Source: Paraburkholderia ferrariae NBRC 106233
GTDB lineage: Bacteria; Pseudomonadota; Gammaproteobacteria; Burkholderiales; Burkholderiaceae
Reading direction: 5' to 3'
Length of the DNA stretch: 64,000 nt
Assembly: GCF_000685035.1 (NCBI RefSeq)
Contig: NZ_BAYB01000002.1
Span: 62,001 to 126,000 of the forward strand
Below the pieces are notes generated by a model. That model saw only the letters and a list, made by a program, of their open reading frames with translations. It did not search any database and had not been told where the DNA came from. The position numbers were made by a program, and so were the translations under genes. Every line of letters begins with the position of its first letter. The first letter of the stretch is position 1. Positions 22,730 to 31,717 of the stretch are shown one piece after another.

Positions 22730-24895
22730 ATGAATACGATCCAACCCGGCGAGCGGCCCGGGATGAGCAGCCATGCCGCGGCGCGCCTGCTGAGGCCGGC
22801 GTCGATCGCCATCGTCGGCGCGTCGCCGACGCCGGGCGCGCTCGGCGCATCGGTGCTGGCCAACCTCGAGCGCAACGATTACCGGGGCCGAATCTACCTG
22901 GTCAATCCGAAACGCGACGACATTAACGGGCGGCCATGCGTGAAATCGATCGAGGCATTGCCTGCTGACGTGGACGTCGCCGTGCTGGCGATTCCGCAGC
23001 CGGCGGTGCTCGACGCCGTACGCCAGCTCGCGACGCGCAAGGTGGGCGCAGTCGTGATCTTTTCGGCCGGCTTTGCTGAGGCGGGTTCGGAGGGGATCGC
23101 GCAGCAGCAGGAAATTGCGAGGATCGCCGCCGAGGCGGGCATGCTTGTCGAAGGGCCCAATTGCCTCGGCTGCATCAATTATCTGGACCGCGTGCCGCTC
23201 ACGTTCATCGAAACGGACGTGAGTCCGGCGCAGGCGCAGCGCAGCGCCAGCCAGCCCGCGATCGGGATTCTCTCGCAAAGCGGGGCGATGATGGCCGTGC
23301 TCAATACCACGCTCACGAGCCGTAACCTGCCGCTCTCCTACGCCGTGTCAACGGGAAATGAGGCGGCCAGCCACCTTGAGGACTACCTGGAGTTTCTGCT
23401 CGATGATTCCGGCACCCGTGTCGTCGCCATGATTGCCGAGCAGTTCCGCGAGCCGCGCCGCCTGCTCGACGCTGCCCGGCGCGCACGCGAGGCGGGCAAG
23501 CTGCTGGTGCTGCTGCATCCGGGGCGCAGCGCGGCGGCACGGGCCTCGGCGGCGACGCATACCGGGGCAATGGCAGGCGATTATTCAGTCATGCTGACCA
23601 AGGTGGAACGCGCCGGTATCGTGGTCGCCCAGACCCTGGAAGAGCTGGGCGATATCGCGGAGATCGGCTTGCGCTGCGCGCGGCTGCCGGGCCGGGGCGC
23701 CGCGATCCTCGGTGAGTCGGGCGCCTTCAAGGCATTGTGCCTCGATATCTGCGATGAACTCGATCTCGATCTGCCAACCATCGGCGATCATGATGCACCC
23801 GCGCTGCGCGCCGCCATGCCCCCGTTTGTCGCGCTCTCCAATCCGCTCGATCTGACCGCACAGGGGCTCGTCGATCCGGAGTTGTATTACCGCACCCTCT
23901 CGGCGCTGTTCGACGATGATCGATTTTCGGCCGTCGTCGTTGGGCTGATCCAGACCGATCCGGTGACGTGCGCGATCAAGATGCCGCCCGTGCTGCGCGC
24001 GGTGCGCGAGCTGCGTCCGCAAAAGCCAGTCATCTGTGCGGGGCTCGACGAAGGAGCGGCGGTGCCGCCCGAGTACATCGCACAGATGCGCGAACTCGGC
24101 ATTCCGTACTTTCCGGGCACGGAGCGCGCGTTGCGGGCCGTCGCGCGGCTGAGCAAACTGAGTACGCGCGATTTCACCGAAACCGTGTTCGAGCCGGTGG
24201 CAGCCGATCTGCCGCATCGCGGGGGCGTCGTGCCCGAATACCAGGCGAAGCGGATTCTCGCGCCGCTTGGCATTCCGTTCGCGCGCGGCGAATTCGTCAC
24301 GAGCCTCGATGCCGCATTGTTGTGCGCGCAACGGATCGGCTACCCCGTTGCGCTCAAGGTGCAGGCGGCCGAGTTAAGCCACAAGAGCGACGTCGGCGGC
24401 GTCATACTCGGTGTCGATGGCACCGAGGCCCTGCGGGCGGCCTGGACGCGACTCCACGACGATGTCGGGCGGCATGCCCCTGCGGCCGCGCTGGACGGCG
24501 TATTGATCGAGGCGATGGGCGCGCGTGGACTCGAAATGATCGTCGGCGCGCGCAGCGATCCCCAGTGGGGTCCGGTGATCATGATCGGATTCGGCGGCGT
24601 GACAGCCGAGGTGACGCGCGACGTCCGGCTGCTGCCGCACGACCTGACCCGCGAGGCGGTGGTGCGCGAGATCGGCCGCCTGAAAGGTGCGCCGCTGCTG
24701 CATGGCTATCGCGGCGCCCCCGCGCTCGACGTCGAGGCGTTCGCCGACGTGGTCGTGCGGCTCGGTGCGTTGCTGCAATCGGAGCCCGGCATTCGGGAGG
24801 TCGACCTCAATCCGGTTGTGGTCTATCCGCGCGGGCAGGGTGTGCTGGCGCTCGATGCGCTGATGCTGGTGGGGGCAGGCGAGGTGCTCGACTGA
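22730..24895 (+). CDS. NDP-forming acyl-CoA synthetase, probable feruloyl-CoA synthetase
   Basis: A 721-residue acyl-CoA synthetase of the NDP-forming (acetate-CoA ligase/succinyl-CoA synthetase-like) superfamily, not the AMP-forming type usual for ferulate. The CoA-binding fold is N-terminal (SIAIVGASPTPGALG), the phospho-histidine loop is in ATHTGAMAGD, and an ATP-grasp domain is C-terminal (GYPVALKVQAAELSHKSDVG). The AGGAG before ATG 22730 supports the start. Sphingobium SYK-6 FerA is a known feruloyl-CoA synthetase of this class, and the direct linkage to ech and vdh makes the same role likely here. Coumarate or caffeate could also be substrates. Confidence 0.85.
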   Translation: MNTIQPGERPGMSSHAAARLLRPASIAIVGASPTPGALGASVLANLERNDYRGRIYLVNPKRDDINGRPCVKSIEALPADVDVAVLAIPQPAVLDAVRQLATRKVGAVVIFSAGFAEAGSEGIAQQQEIARIAAEAGMLVEGPNCLGCINYLDRVPLTFIETDVSPAQAQRSASQPAIGILSQSGAMMAVLNTTLTSRNLPLSYAVSTGNEAASHLEDYLEFLLDDSGTRVVAMIAEQFREPRRLLDAARRAREAGKLLVLLHPGRSAAARASAATHTGAMAGDYSVMLTKVERAGIVVAQTLEELGDIAEIGLRCARLPGRGAAILGESGAFKALCLDICDELDLDLPTIGDHDAPALRAAMPPFVALSNPLDLTAQGLVDPELYYRTLSALFDDDRFSAVVVGLIQTDPVTCAIKMPPVLRAVRELRPQKPVICAGLDEGAAVPPEYIAQMRELGIPYFPGTERALRAVARLSKLSTRDFTETVFEPVAADLPHRGGVVPEYQAKRILAPLGIPFARGEFVTSLDAALLCAQRIGYPVALKVQAAELSHKSDVGGVILGVDGTEALRAAWTRLHDDVGRHAPAAALDGVLIEAMGARGLEMIVGARSDPQWGPVIMIGFGGVTAEVTRDVRLLPHDLTREAVVREIGRLKGAPLLHGYRGAPALDVEAFADVVVRLGALLQSEPGIREVDLNPVVVYPRGQGVLALDALMLVGAGEVLD

Positions 24896-24946
24896 CGCGC
24901 GGGTCCGGCGGCAGTGCCTGGGTTTGCCTGCCGGACCGGTTGCCGC

Positions 24947-25426
24947 TCAGGCTGCGTAGATTTTCGACAGCAGTCGCTTCAACTGTTCGCGCTCGTCGCC
25001 GGAGAGCTTATGGATGGCTGCTTCGTCGGCTCTTTGGGCGGCCTTCAGGGCCTGGGCATGGAGTTTCGTGCCTTCCGGTGTCAGTGCGAGCAACTGGATG
25101 CGCTTGTCCTCGGTGCTGCGTTGCCGGGTCAGCAGCCCGTTCGATTCGAGCCGGTCCAGCAATGTCGCGAGGTTGGGCGGCGCGATGGCCAGCGCTTCGG
25201 ACAGGGCTTTCTGGTTGATTCCCCGATTGCGCCGCAATGTGGAGAGCACGGCGAAGTCGGCCTGGCGCAGCTCGAGCTTTTCCATTTGCCCGTCGAAGTG
25301 CGTCTGGATCACCAGATAGGCGCGTCGAACGTTGTATCCGAGAAGATCCTGCAATTCCGACTGGTCGATTTGGCTGGAGGACGCGTCGTTGACGTTGGTG
25401 TTATCGGGAGCGGACTTGGTCGGCAT
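24947..25426 (-). CDS. MarR-family regulator of the hydroxycinnamate genes (probable)
   Basis: A 159-residue MarR protein (start MPTKSAPD at 25426). The winged HTH is INQKALSEALAIAPPNLATL with LDRLESNGLLTRQRSTEDKR. It sits convergent with the acyl-CoA synthetase and divergent from the MFS transporter. MarR proteins that sense hydroxycinnamoyl-CoA (FerC, CouR) control such genes in other bacteria, so a similar role is likely. A 22-bp perfect inverted repeat in the gap to the transporter is its probable operator. Confidence 0.86.
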   Translation of the reverse strand: MPTKSAPDNTNVNDASSSQIDQSELQDLLGYNVRRAYLVIQTHFDGQMEKLELRQADFAVLSTLRRNRGINQKALSEALAIAPPNLATLLDRLESNGLLTRQRSTEDKRIQLLALTPEGTKLHAQALKAAQRADEAAIHKLSGDEREQLKRLLSKIYAA

Positions 25427-25604
25427 GGCAATGAGCAATACGCTGGAACGGTGCAATAAATCATAGCACGTGGCTACTGGCTTCCCTGATCGGAGAGGGC
25501 ATGGACGCTGCGCGTTCACAAGGCTGCGGCCGGTTTTGGGTTCGGCGTTTTCCCCTAGACCGCGATTCTTGCGCTTTCCGTGAAACAACTTATCATGAAT
25601 AACA

Positions 25605-25626
25605 AATATTGATCATAATCAATATT
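25605..25626. promoter_or_regulatory. 22-bp operator upstream of the MFS transporter
   Basis: AATATTGAT (25605-25613) and ATCAATATT (25618-25626) are exact complements around CATA, in an A/T-rich patch 26 bp before the transporter ATG. It could overlap the transcription start or the -10 region, as expected for a MarR repressor. Confidence 0.6.
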
Positions 25627-25651
25627 CGAAAACCTCGACAGGAGACACCCC

Positions 25652-26938
25652 ATGCATTCCGCGGTACCCCATGACACGCCGAATAGCAGGAAACATGATT
25701 CGGTATACGAAATAAAAACACTGATTCTTCTCGGACTGGGTTTTGGCCTGGTCGGACTGGACCGCTGGATCGTCGCACCGCTGTTTCCGCACATGATGCG
25801 CGACCTGCATCTGAACTTTCAGCAGCTCGGCAGCCTGATCGGCATTCTGAGCGTGGCCTGGGGCGTGTGGGCCATCGCCATGGGCCCGGTCTCCGACCGG
25901 ATCGGCCGCAAACGTATCCTGGTCGTCACGATGGTGGCGTTCTCCCTGCTCTCCAGTCTGTCCGGCCTTGCTGCCAGCTTTGCGAGCTTGATGCTGATCC
26001 GTGCGGTGATGGGCGTGGCGGAGGGCGCGTTCACGCCGGCGAGCGTCGCCGCGACCGGCGAGGCGTCCCTGCCGTCACGGCGCGGTCTCAACCAGGGATT
26101 GCAGTTGAGCATGTTCTCGCTGCTCGGCCTTGGCTTCGCGCCCATTCTCGCCACGCAGTTGCTCCGGGTCGTGCCGTCGTGGCACTGGGTCTTCATGATT
26201 TCCGCGGTGCCGGGCCTGATCGTCGCGGCACTCATCGCGCGTACGCTGCGCGAGCAGCCGCGCAGCGCATCGTCCGCCGCGCAGGCGGACATGGCGCGGC
26301 CGCGCTGGATCTCACTCTTCGGTAGCCGCAACGTATGGCTTGCGATGCTGGCGATCCTGTGCGCGATGGCGGGGATTTTCGTCGTGAGCGCGATGGTGCC
26401 GACCTATCTCGTCGAAGTGCTGCATCTCGACACGCAGGAGATGGGGTTCGTCGTCTCGGCGATCGGCTTTGGCGGCTTCGTGGGCTCGTTCGGGGTGGCG
26501 GGTGCATCGGACTTCATCGGCCGGCGCAATGCCGCGCTGCTCGCGTTCGCCGGGGCCACCGCGCTTCTGTATCTGTTCGCTCACACAGGGCCTAACCCGC
26601 AGTTGTTGTTCGCCCTGCTGTTCGGCGTGTCCGTGTTTGCGCTGGGACTGCTGGGCCTGTTCAGCGGCCCGATCGCAACGGAAGCCGCGCCGGTGGGGCT
26701 CGTCGCGTCGTCCGTCGGCTTCGTTTCCGGTGCGGGCGAGATTTTTGGCGGCGGCCTCGCGCCTGCGGCTGCGGGCTTTGTCGCGCAGCACTTCGGCCTG
26801 CCGTCCACGCTGACGCTTGCACTCGGCGGGTTGATCGCGGGCGGCGTGGTGTCCTTGTTCCTCGTCGAGACCGCACCGCGTCGGCGCCGTGCCGCCGCAA
26901 CGGAGACCGCCCTTGGCATGAAGGAGGACGCGGCCTGA
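25652..26938 (+). CDS. MFS transporter, aromatic acid:H+ symporter type
   Basis: A 428-residue 12-helix transporter. Strong MFS signatures are present: GPVSDRIGRKRILV between helices 2 and 3 and GASDFIGRRNAALL in the second half, plus WRWV-like text at helix 5-6 (SWHWVFMISAVPGL). The ~40-residue N-terminal tail, length and linkage to the ferulate genes fit an aromatic acid importer for ferulate, coumarate or vanillate. The porin gene follows after 85 bp and could be co-transcribed, giving outer- and inner-membrane uptake. The substrate is inferred. Confidence 0.87.
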   Translation: MHSAVPHDTPNSRKHDSVYEIKTLILLGLGFGLVGLDRWIVAPLFPHMMRDLHLNFQQLGSLIGILSVAWGVWAIAMGPVSDRIGRKRILVVTMVAFSLLSSLSGLAASFASLMLIRAVMGVAEGAFTPASVAATGEASLPSRRGLNQGLQLSMFSLLGLGFAPILATQLLRVVPSWHWVFMISAVPGLIVAALIARTLREQPRSASSAAQADMARPRWISLFGSRNVWLAMLAILCAMAGIFVVSAMVPTYLVEVLHLDTQEMGFVVSAIGFGGFVGSFGVAGASDFIGRRNAALLAFAGATALLYLFAHTGPNPQLLFALLFGVSVFALGLLGLFSGPIATEAAPVGLVASSVGFVSGAGEIFGGGLAPAAAGFVAQHFGLPSTLTLALGGLIAGGVVSLFLVETAPRRRRAAATETALGMKEDAA

Positions 26939-27023
26939 GCCGCGCGTGCGGACGATTGCAGAAACCCAACCCGCGACGCCCCGGTCGCGAAGCCAATACC
27001 AGAATTCAATCAGGAGACAGTGA

Positions 27024-28094
27024 GTGAAAGTCAGGACCCTTTGTGTCGCAGCGAGCCTTTTGTTCGCATGCCACGCCTATGCGCAGAGCAGTGTCACGAT
27101 CAGCGGCATGATGGACGCGGGTGTGTCCTATGTCAGCAATGAGGCCGGCGGCCACGCGTTCAAATTCGACGACGGCATTGCGGTGCCGAACCTGCTGAAT
27201 TTTTCGGGCAAGGAGGACCTCGGCGGCGGTACGCACGCGATCTTCGAGCTCACGGATCAGTACGAGATGGGCACGGGCTCGTTCATGCCGGGCGGCGGTC
27301 TGTTCACCCGCTCGGCCTTCGTGGGTCTGGACGACGAGCGCTTTGGCAAACTGACCTTCGGCAACCAGTACGATTTCATGTTCGAGTCGCTGTTCCTCGA
27401 CGACGGCGGGATCTACGCGCAAGGCATCTACGACTTTCCGAACGGCCCGTTTGCGAAGCTTGCGCTGCCGGAGAACCCCACGGGCGCATTCAACTGGGAT
27501 CGCATGGCGGGCGTGGCCGTCAACAATTCGGTCAAATACCAGAGCGCGAACTTCGGCGGCTTTTCGGGTGGCGTGATGTACGGCTTTGGGGGAGTCGCCG
27601 GATCGTTCGGCTCCAACAGCGGCACGAGCGCGGGCTTGAACTATGCGAACGGGGGATTCGGTGCAAATGCTGCGTTTACGCAGGTCAAGACGGCGGTATC
27701 TGGGGTGCAGGATAGCGTGCGAAACTGGGGCTTCGGTGCCCACTACCGGATGGGTTCCGTGACGGCGACCGCAATCTACACCGCAGTGCGCAACGAACTG
27801 AACGGCGCGGCGGTCTGGGAGGCAGAGCTCGGCGGTTTGTGGCAGATCGCCCCCGAGTGGTCGCTCAGCGGAGCGTATATGTACATGAAGGGCAACGATG
27901 TCGTCGACAACAATCATGCGCATCAGCTTACCGCGATGCTCGGCTACGCACTGTCAAAGCGCACCAGCGTCTACGCAGCCACCATTTACCAACGCACGAA
28001 CGAAGGAGCGGCGGCGCAGATCAACGATGTGATGGTCGCATCGAGCAGCCCATCGCAGTTCATCGCACGCATCGGAATGCAGACGCGATTCTGA
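27024..28094 (+). CDS. Outer-membrane porin (Gram-negative, Burkholderia type)
   Basis: A 356-residue porin with a signal peptide (MKVRTLCVAASLLFACHAYA, cleavage after it before QSSVTI). The mature chain shows SSVTISGMMDAGVSYVSNE, LGGGTHAIFELTDQYEMGTG and FVGLDDERFGKLTFGNQYD, typical of 16-strand betaproteobacterial porins, and ends IARIGMQTRF with the terminal Phe used for outer-membrane insertion. It starts at GTG 27024 with AGGAG upstream. It is probably the outer-membrane gate for the aromatic acids imported by the MFS protein before it. Confidence 0.93.
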   Translation: MKVRTLCVAASLLFACHAYAQSSVTISGMMDAGVSYVSNEAGGHAFKFDDGIAVPNLLNFSGKEDLGGGTHAIFELTDQYEMGTGSFMPGGGLFTRSAFVGLDDERFGKLTFGNQYDFMFESLFLDDGGIYAQGIYDFPNGPFAKLALPENPTGAFNWDRMAGVAVNNSVKYQSANFGGFSGGVMYGFGGVAGSFGSNSGTSAGLNYANGGFGANAAFTQVKTAVSGVQDSVRNWGFGAHYRMGSVTATAIYTAVRNELNGAAVWEAELGGLWQIAPEWSLSGAYMYMKGNDVVDNNHAHQLTAMLGYALSKRTSVYAATIYQRTNEGAAAQINDVMVASSSPSQFIARIGMQTRF

Positions 28095-28128
28095 GTTCCA
28101 GGCGCCTTCACCCAAACGTCTCAGGCCG

Positions 28129-28146
28129 CCGAGGGTTCAACCTCGG
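28129..28146. terminator. Hairpin between the convergent porin and GNAT genes
   Basis: CCGAGG-GTTCAA-CCTCGG forms a 6-bp stem between the two stops. It could serve both strands. No T-run. Confidence 0.4.
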
Positions 28147-28156
28147 TCTACGCGTA

Positions 28157-29029
28157 TTACCACACCGCCTGGCTCGTAATCGCGAACTGCCTGAATTCCG
28201 CATCGACGTCCAGCGGGGCGCCGCGTTCCGTCTTCTCGATATGGTCGACGAGCGGCAGCCCCACCCCTTCCAGCCAGTCGGACAGACCGAGATCGACGGG
28301 CGTGTCGATGCGCACGAACATGCCCGCGTTCGAAGCGAGCCAATGGCTGATCAGCGCCTTCGCGCGGCACGTGTCCGGCGAATCCGGCGCGATCACGGGG
28401 CCGATCACGTGCCCGTCGCCAAAGCGGCGAAAGAGCGCGAATCCAATGAGTTCGCCGTCGCGGTCGAGCGCGATGCCGCTCGCCTGATCGAGCAGCCTGG
28501 GCAGCATGTCCGAGCGGTCGAGTCCGCTCGCGCGCGTGGCCAGCTCGATCAGGCGGGGCCGGTCGCTCGCGCCGATCGGACGCAGCCGCTCGCCGGCGGG
28601 CAGCGAGACGAGCGGCGGCTGGAACGCCGCACCCTGATGCTGGTGGATTCGGCCGATACGCGTGAAGCCAAGCCGCTCGACGAGGGGCCAGCCGGTGTCG
28701 CTCGCATGGAGCAGCAGCGTGCGCGATGCCAGCGCCTGCATCCAGTGCTCGATCATGGCCCGGCCGATACCGCGGCGCTGATGGCTCGGCTTGACTATCA
28801 GCATGCCGAGCGTCGCCGCATCGGGGCCGAACAACCAGGAAAAAGCCGTGCCGACGAGCGAGCCGCTTTCATCCACGGCCACGATGCCGTCGCCGATGCG
28901 TGCGGCGAAGCGCCAGTCTTCAGGGCGGTGGCGCCAGCGCACCGCGGTCGACAACGCGTGAGCCGCGGGCAGGTCGTCGGCAGTAAAGGCGCGATAGGTG
29001 ATGACGCCGGTCAGGTTTGGGTCGGACAC
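28157..29029 (-). CDS. Double-GNAT acetyltransferase (paralog of 47996-48889)
   Basis: A 290-residue protein with two GNAT-like halves. The acetyl-CoA loop HQRRGIGRAMIEHWM is in the first half; the second half contains ASGLDRSDMLPRLLD and FVRIDTPVDLGLSDWLEGVG. It is clearly homologous over its full length to the protein at 47996-48889. These two genes bracket the amine/opine gene set, so they may acetylate an amine intermediate of that pathway. The start at ATG 29029 matches the start chosen for the paralog. Substrate unknown. Confidence 0.8.
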   Translation of the reverse strand: MSDPNLTGVITYRAFTADDLPAAHALSTAVRWRHRPEDWRFAARIGDGIVAVDESGSLVGTAFSWLFGPDAATLGMLIVKPSHQRRGIGRAMIEHWMQALASRTLLLHASDTGWPLVERLGFTRIGRIHQHQGAAFQPPLVSLPAGERLRPIGASDRPRLIELATRASGLDRSDMLPRLLDQASGIALDRDGELIGFALFRRFGDGHVIGPVIAPDSPDTCRAKALISHWLASNAGMFVRIDTPVDLGLSDWLEGVGLPLVDHIEKTERGAPLDVDAEFRQFAITSQAVW

Positions 29030-29278
29030 GCCGGCCTCCGGATTCTGTGTATGCGTAGCGTGACTATCGCATCGCGCGCTTTGACTGGCTAGGACGATCT
29101 TCCTGTTCCGGACGCGCCCGGATGCGCGGACGGCCCGCAGCCGTGATGCAATGCAAAACGCGGGGTTGAGGGGCCGATAACGCGCCGAATCTGCTGATTG
29201 CGCATTTTTGTCGGTGAAATATGCGGCGGCAGCGGACCTACGATATTTCCCATCGAGACCAGTCGAGGGAATTCAGTC

Positions 29279-30769
29279 ATGGACCAGTTCGATCCTGACG
29301 CGGTGGCTGCCACGGCAGCCGAAAAAGGCGGCCATTTCATTGGCGGCGAGCGGGTCGTCGAGGGCGCGGCGCGCATCGACGTTGCGCGGCCATCGGACGG
29401 CGTTGCCTACGCCTCAGTGGGTGTTGCCGACGCGCAGATGGTGGACCGTGCCGTCGAGAACGCCACGCGAGCGTTTCGCGAAAGCGGCTGGGCGCGCATG
29501 GCGCCGCGCGAGCGGGCCCGCGTTCTGCGCCGCTTCGCGGACCTCATCGCCGCCGATACCGCCACGCTCGCGCCGCTCGAAGCGCTCGGCTCGACGCGCC
29601 CGGTGCGCGACGTTTGCGCGTGGGACGTGCCGTACACGGCGGAAGGCATCCGCTTCTACGCCGAATTCGCCGACAAGATCGGCGGTGAGGTCGTGGCCAC
29701 CGATCACGACCATCTGGGCATGACGATCGCCGAGCCCTATGGCGTGGTCGGGGCGATCGCGCCGTGGAATTTTCCGCTCGTGATGGCGTCGTGGAAGATG
29801 GGGCCCGCGCTGGCGGCGGGCAATGCCGTCGTGCTCAAGCCTTCGGAGATGACACCGTTCTCGGCGCTGCGTCTTGCCGAACTCGCGATCGAGGCGGGCA
29901 TTCCGCCTGGCATCTTCAATGTCGTTCAAGGCGACGGCGCGACGACGGGCGACGCGCTCGTGCGCCATCCGGGCGTCGCCAAGGTCACGTTCACCGGCTC
30001 GACGCGCGCGGGCGCCGCGATCATGGCGGCGTGCGCGCAAGCGGGCACCAAGCCGCTCACGCTGGAACTGGGCGGCAAGAGCCCTCAGATCGTATTCGCC
30101 GACGCGCCGAAGCTCGACGAGGTCGCCCGCCGCATTGCCGGCGCGATTGCCGGCAATGCGGGGCAAGTGTGCGTGGCCGGTTCGCGTTTGCTGGTCGAGC
30201 GCGGCATTGCCGAGGAACTGGTGTCGCGCATCGGGCAAGCCTTCGCGGCGCTGCGCGCCGGCGCGACATGGGCGGCCGGCACGACGCTGCCGCCCATCAT
30301 TTCGCAGACGCAGGCCGCGCGCATCGAAGCGATCGTCGAGCGCAGCGTGGCCGAAGGCGCGATCGTGCGCTGTGGCGGCCGGCGCGCCGACGCGCCTGTG
30401 CCGGGCGCCTTCTACCTGCCGACGATCCTGACCGGCGTGACCCCGCAGACCGAGGCCGTGCGCGCCGAGATCTTCGGCCCCGTGCTCACGGTGCAGACCT
30501 TCGACACCGAGGAAGAAGCGCTCGCGCTTGCCTCGCATCCCGACTACGGCCTCGCCGCCGGCGTGCATACCGCGGACATCGGCCGCGCGCTGCGTCTCGT
30601 GCGCGCGCTGGAGGCGGGCACGGTGTGGGTCAACCGCTATGGCCGCAGCAACGATTTCATGATCCCGACGGGCGGATACAAGCGCTCCGGCATGGGCAAG
30701 GATCTCGGGCGGCAGGGCTATGAGGCGCATTTGCGCTTCAAGAGCGTGCTGATCGATACGCGGAGCTGA
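29279..30769 (+). CDS. NAD(P)-dependent aldehyde dehydrogenase
   Basis: A 496-residue aldehyde dehydrogenase. It shows GAIAPWNFPLVMASWK, FTGSTRAGAAI, LELGGKSPQIVF (catalytic Glu) and GNAGQVCVAGSRLL (catalytic Cys), FGPVLTV and the C-terminal GGYKRSGMGKDLG. Start ATG 29279 has GAGGGA upstream; a longer frame to 29198 runs through the promoter. It is similar to gamma-(glutamylamino)butyraldehyde or betaine aldehyde dehydrogenases. It is upstream of the HAD/oxidase/ABC unit but separated by about 250 bp and a hairpin, so it may be separately controlled. Its role in amine-derived aldehyde oxidation is likely from context. Confidence 0.9.
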   Translation: MDQFDPDAVAATAAEKGGHFIGGERVVEGAARIDVARPSDGVAYASVGVADAQMVDRAVENATRAFRESGWARMAPRERARVLRRFADLIAADTATLAPLEALGSTRPVRDVCAWDVPYTAEGIRFYAEFADKIGGEVVATDHDHLGMTIAEPYGVVGAIAPWNFPLVMASWKMGPALAAGNAVVLKPSEMTPFSALRLAELAIEAGIPPGIFNVVQGDGATTGDALVRHPGVAKVTFTGSTRAGAAIMAACAQAGTKPLTLELGGKSPQIVFADAPKLDEVARRIAGAIAGNAGQVCVAGSRLLVERGIAEELVSRIGQAFAALRAGATWAAGTTLPPIISQTQAARIEAIVERSVAEGAIVRCGGRRADAPVPGAFYLPTILTGVTPQTEAVRAEIFGPVLTVQTFDTEEEALALASHPDYGLAAGVHTADIGRALRLVRALEAGTVWVNRYGRSNDFMIPTGGYKRSGMGKDLGRQGYEAHLRFKSVLIDTRS

Positions 30770-30808
30770 CGAGGGGGGAAAAGGGACGCGAATAAACGCA
30801 CGGTCATG

Positions 30809-30825
30809 CGGGCGCAAGGCGCCCG
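30809..30825 (+). terminator. Hairpin after the aldehyde dehydrogenase
   Basis: CGGGCGC-AAG-GCGCCCG forms a perfect 7-bp stem 39 bp past the stop. No T-run follows. It separates the dehydrogenase from the operon that starts at 31024. Confidence 0.4.
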
Positions 30826-31023
30826 TAAGCGACCGGCGCGTGACGGCGGTACCGCAGAATCTGCTGTGGCGGCCCCTCGAAACGCGTGGTTTATACCGTC
30901 CGGCCACCCGGATTCAACGACATCCCGGTTTTTTGCGCTGTTTAAATTTTCCACAGGGATGCATTTCTTCCTGTTTTCGCCACTGAGCCCGGAGCGGGTT
31001 CATCCTACGAAAGGATTGCCATC

Positions 31024-31692
31024 ATGATCGATTTCGAGCCGAAGTACATCACGTTCGACTGCTACGGCACGCTGACGAAGTTCCGCATGGCCGACATGGC
31101 GCGCGAGATGTACGGCGACCGCCTCAAGGGCGCCGATCTCGAGAAGTTCGTCGCGTTCTTCGCGGGCTATCGCCGCGACGAGGTGCTCGGCGCATGGAAG
31201 CCGTATCGCGACGTCGTCGTCAATTCGGTGCGCCGCGCCTGCAAGCGCATGAATGTCGAGTTCATCGAGTCCGAAGCCGAAAAGTTCTACCTCGCCGTGC
31301 CGACCTGGGGCCCGCACCCGGACGTGCCGGAAGGTCTCTCGCGCCTCGCGAAGAAGTACAAGCTCGTGATCCTCTCGAACGCTTCGGACGACCAGATCCA
31401 GAGCAACGTCGACAAGCTCGGCGCCCCGTTTCACCGCGTCTTCACGGCGCAGCAGGCCCAGTCGTACAAGCCGCGTATGCAAGGCTTCGAATACATGTTC
31501 GACCAGTTGAACTGCAATCCGGGCGACGTGCTGCACGTTTCGTCGAGCCTGCGCTACGACCTCATGACGGCGCACGACCTGGGCATCAAGCACAAGGCGT
31601 TCGTGAAGCGCGGCCACGAGCCGGGCACGCCGTACTACGAGTACTACGAGGTCGAGACGATCGGCGAGCTCGCGACGCAACTGGGCCTGTGA
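31024..31692 (+). CDS. HAD-superfamily hydrolase, haloacid dehalogenase type II
   Basis: A 222-residue HAD enzyme. Motif I is TFDCYGTL with nucleophile Asp12, motif II is in LVILSNASDDQI, a Lys is near SYKPRMQGF, and motif IV is LHVSSSLRYDLMTAHDLG. In this last motif, SSSLRYD stands where type II dehalogenases usually have a SxxxxDxxxA pattern. It opens the plus-strand operon; the flavoprotein follows after 25 bp. Type II dehalogenases hydrolyse L-2-haloacids, but many relatives in amine operons are phosphatases or of unknown role. A catabolic role here is inference. Confidence 0.85.
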   Translation: MIDFEPKYITFDCYGTLTKFRMADMAREMYGDRLKGADLEKFVAFFAGYRRDEVLGAWKPYRDVVVNSVRRACKRMNVEFIESEAEKFYLAVPTWGPHPDVPEGLSRLAKKYKLVILSNASDDQIQSNVDKLGAPFHRVFTAQQAQSYKPRMQGFEYMFDQLNCNPGDVLHVSSSLRYDLMTAHDLGIKHKAFVKRGHEPGTPYYEYYEVETIGELATQLGL

Positions 31693-31717
31693 GAACCGAC
31701 ATAGCCGAGGCCGCCCG

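Noticed and set aside
29414..30907. 497-codon frame opposite the aldehyde dehydrogenase
   Set aside because: Low-complexity Arg/His-rich shadow of a clear enzyme gene.
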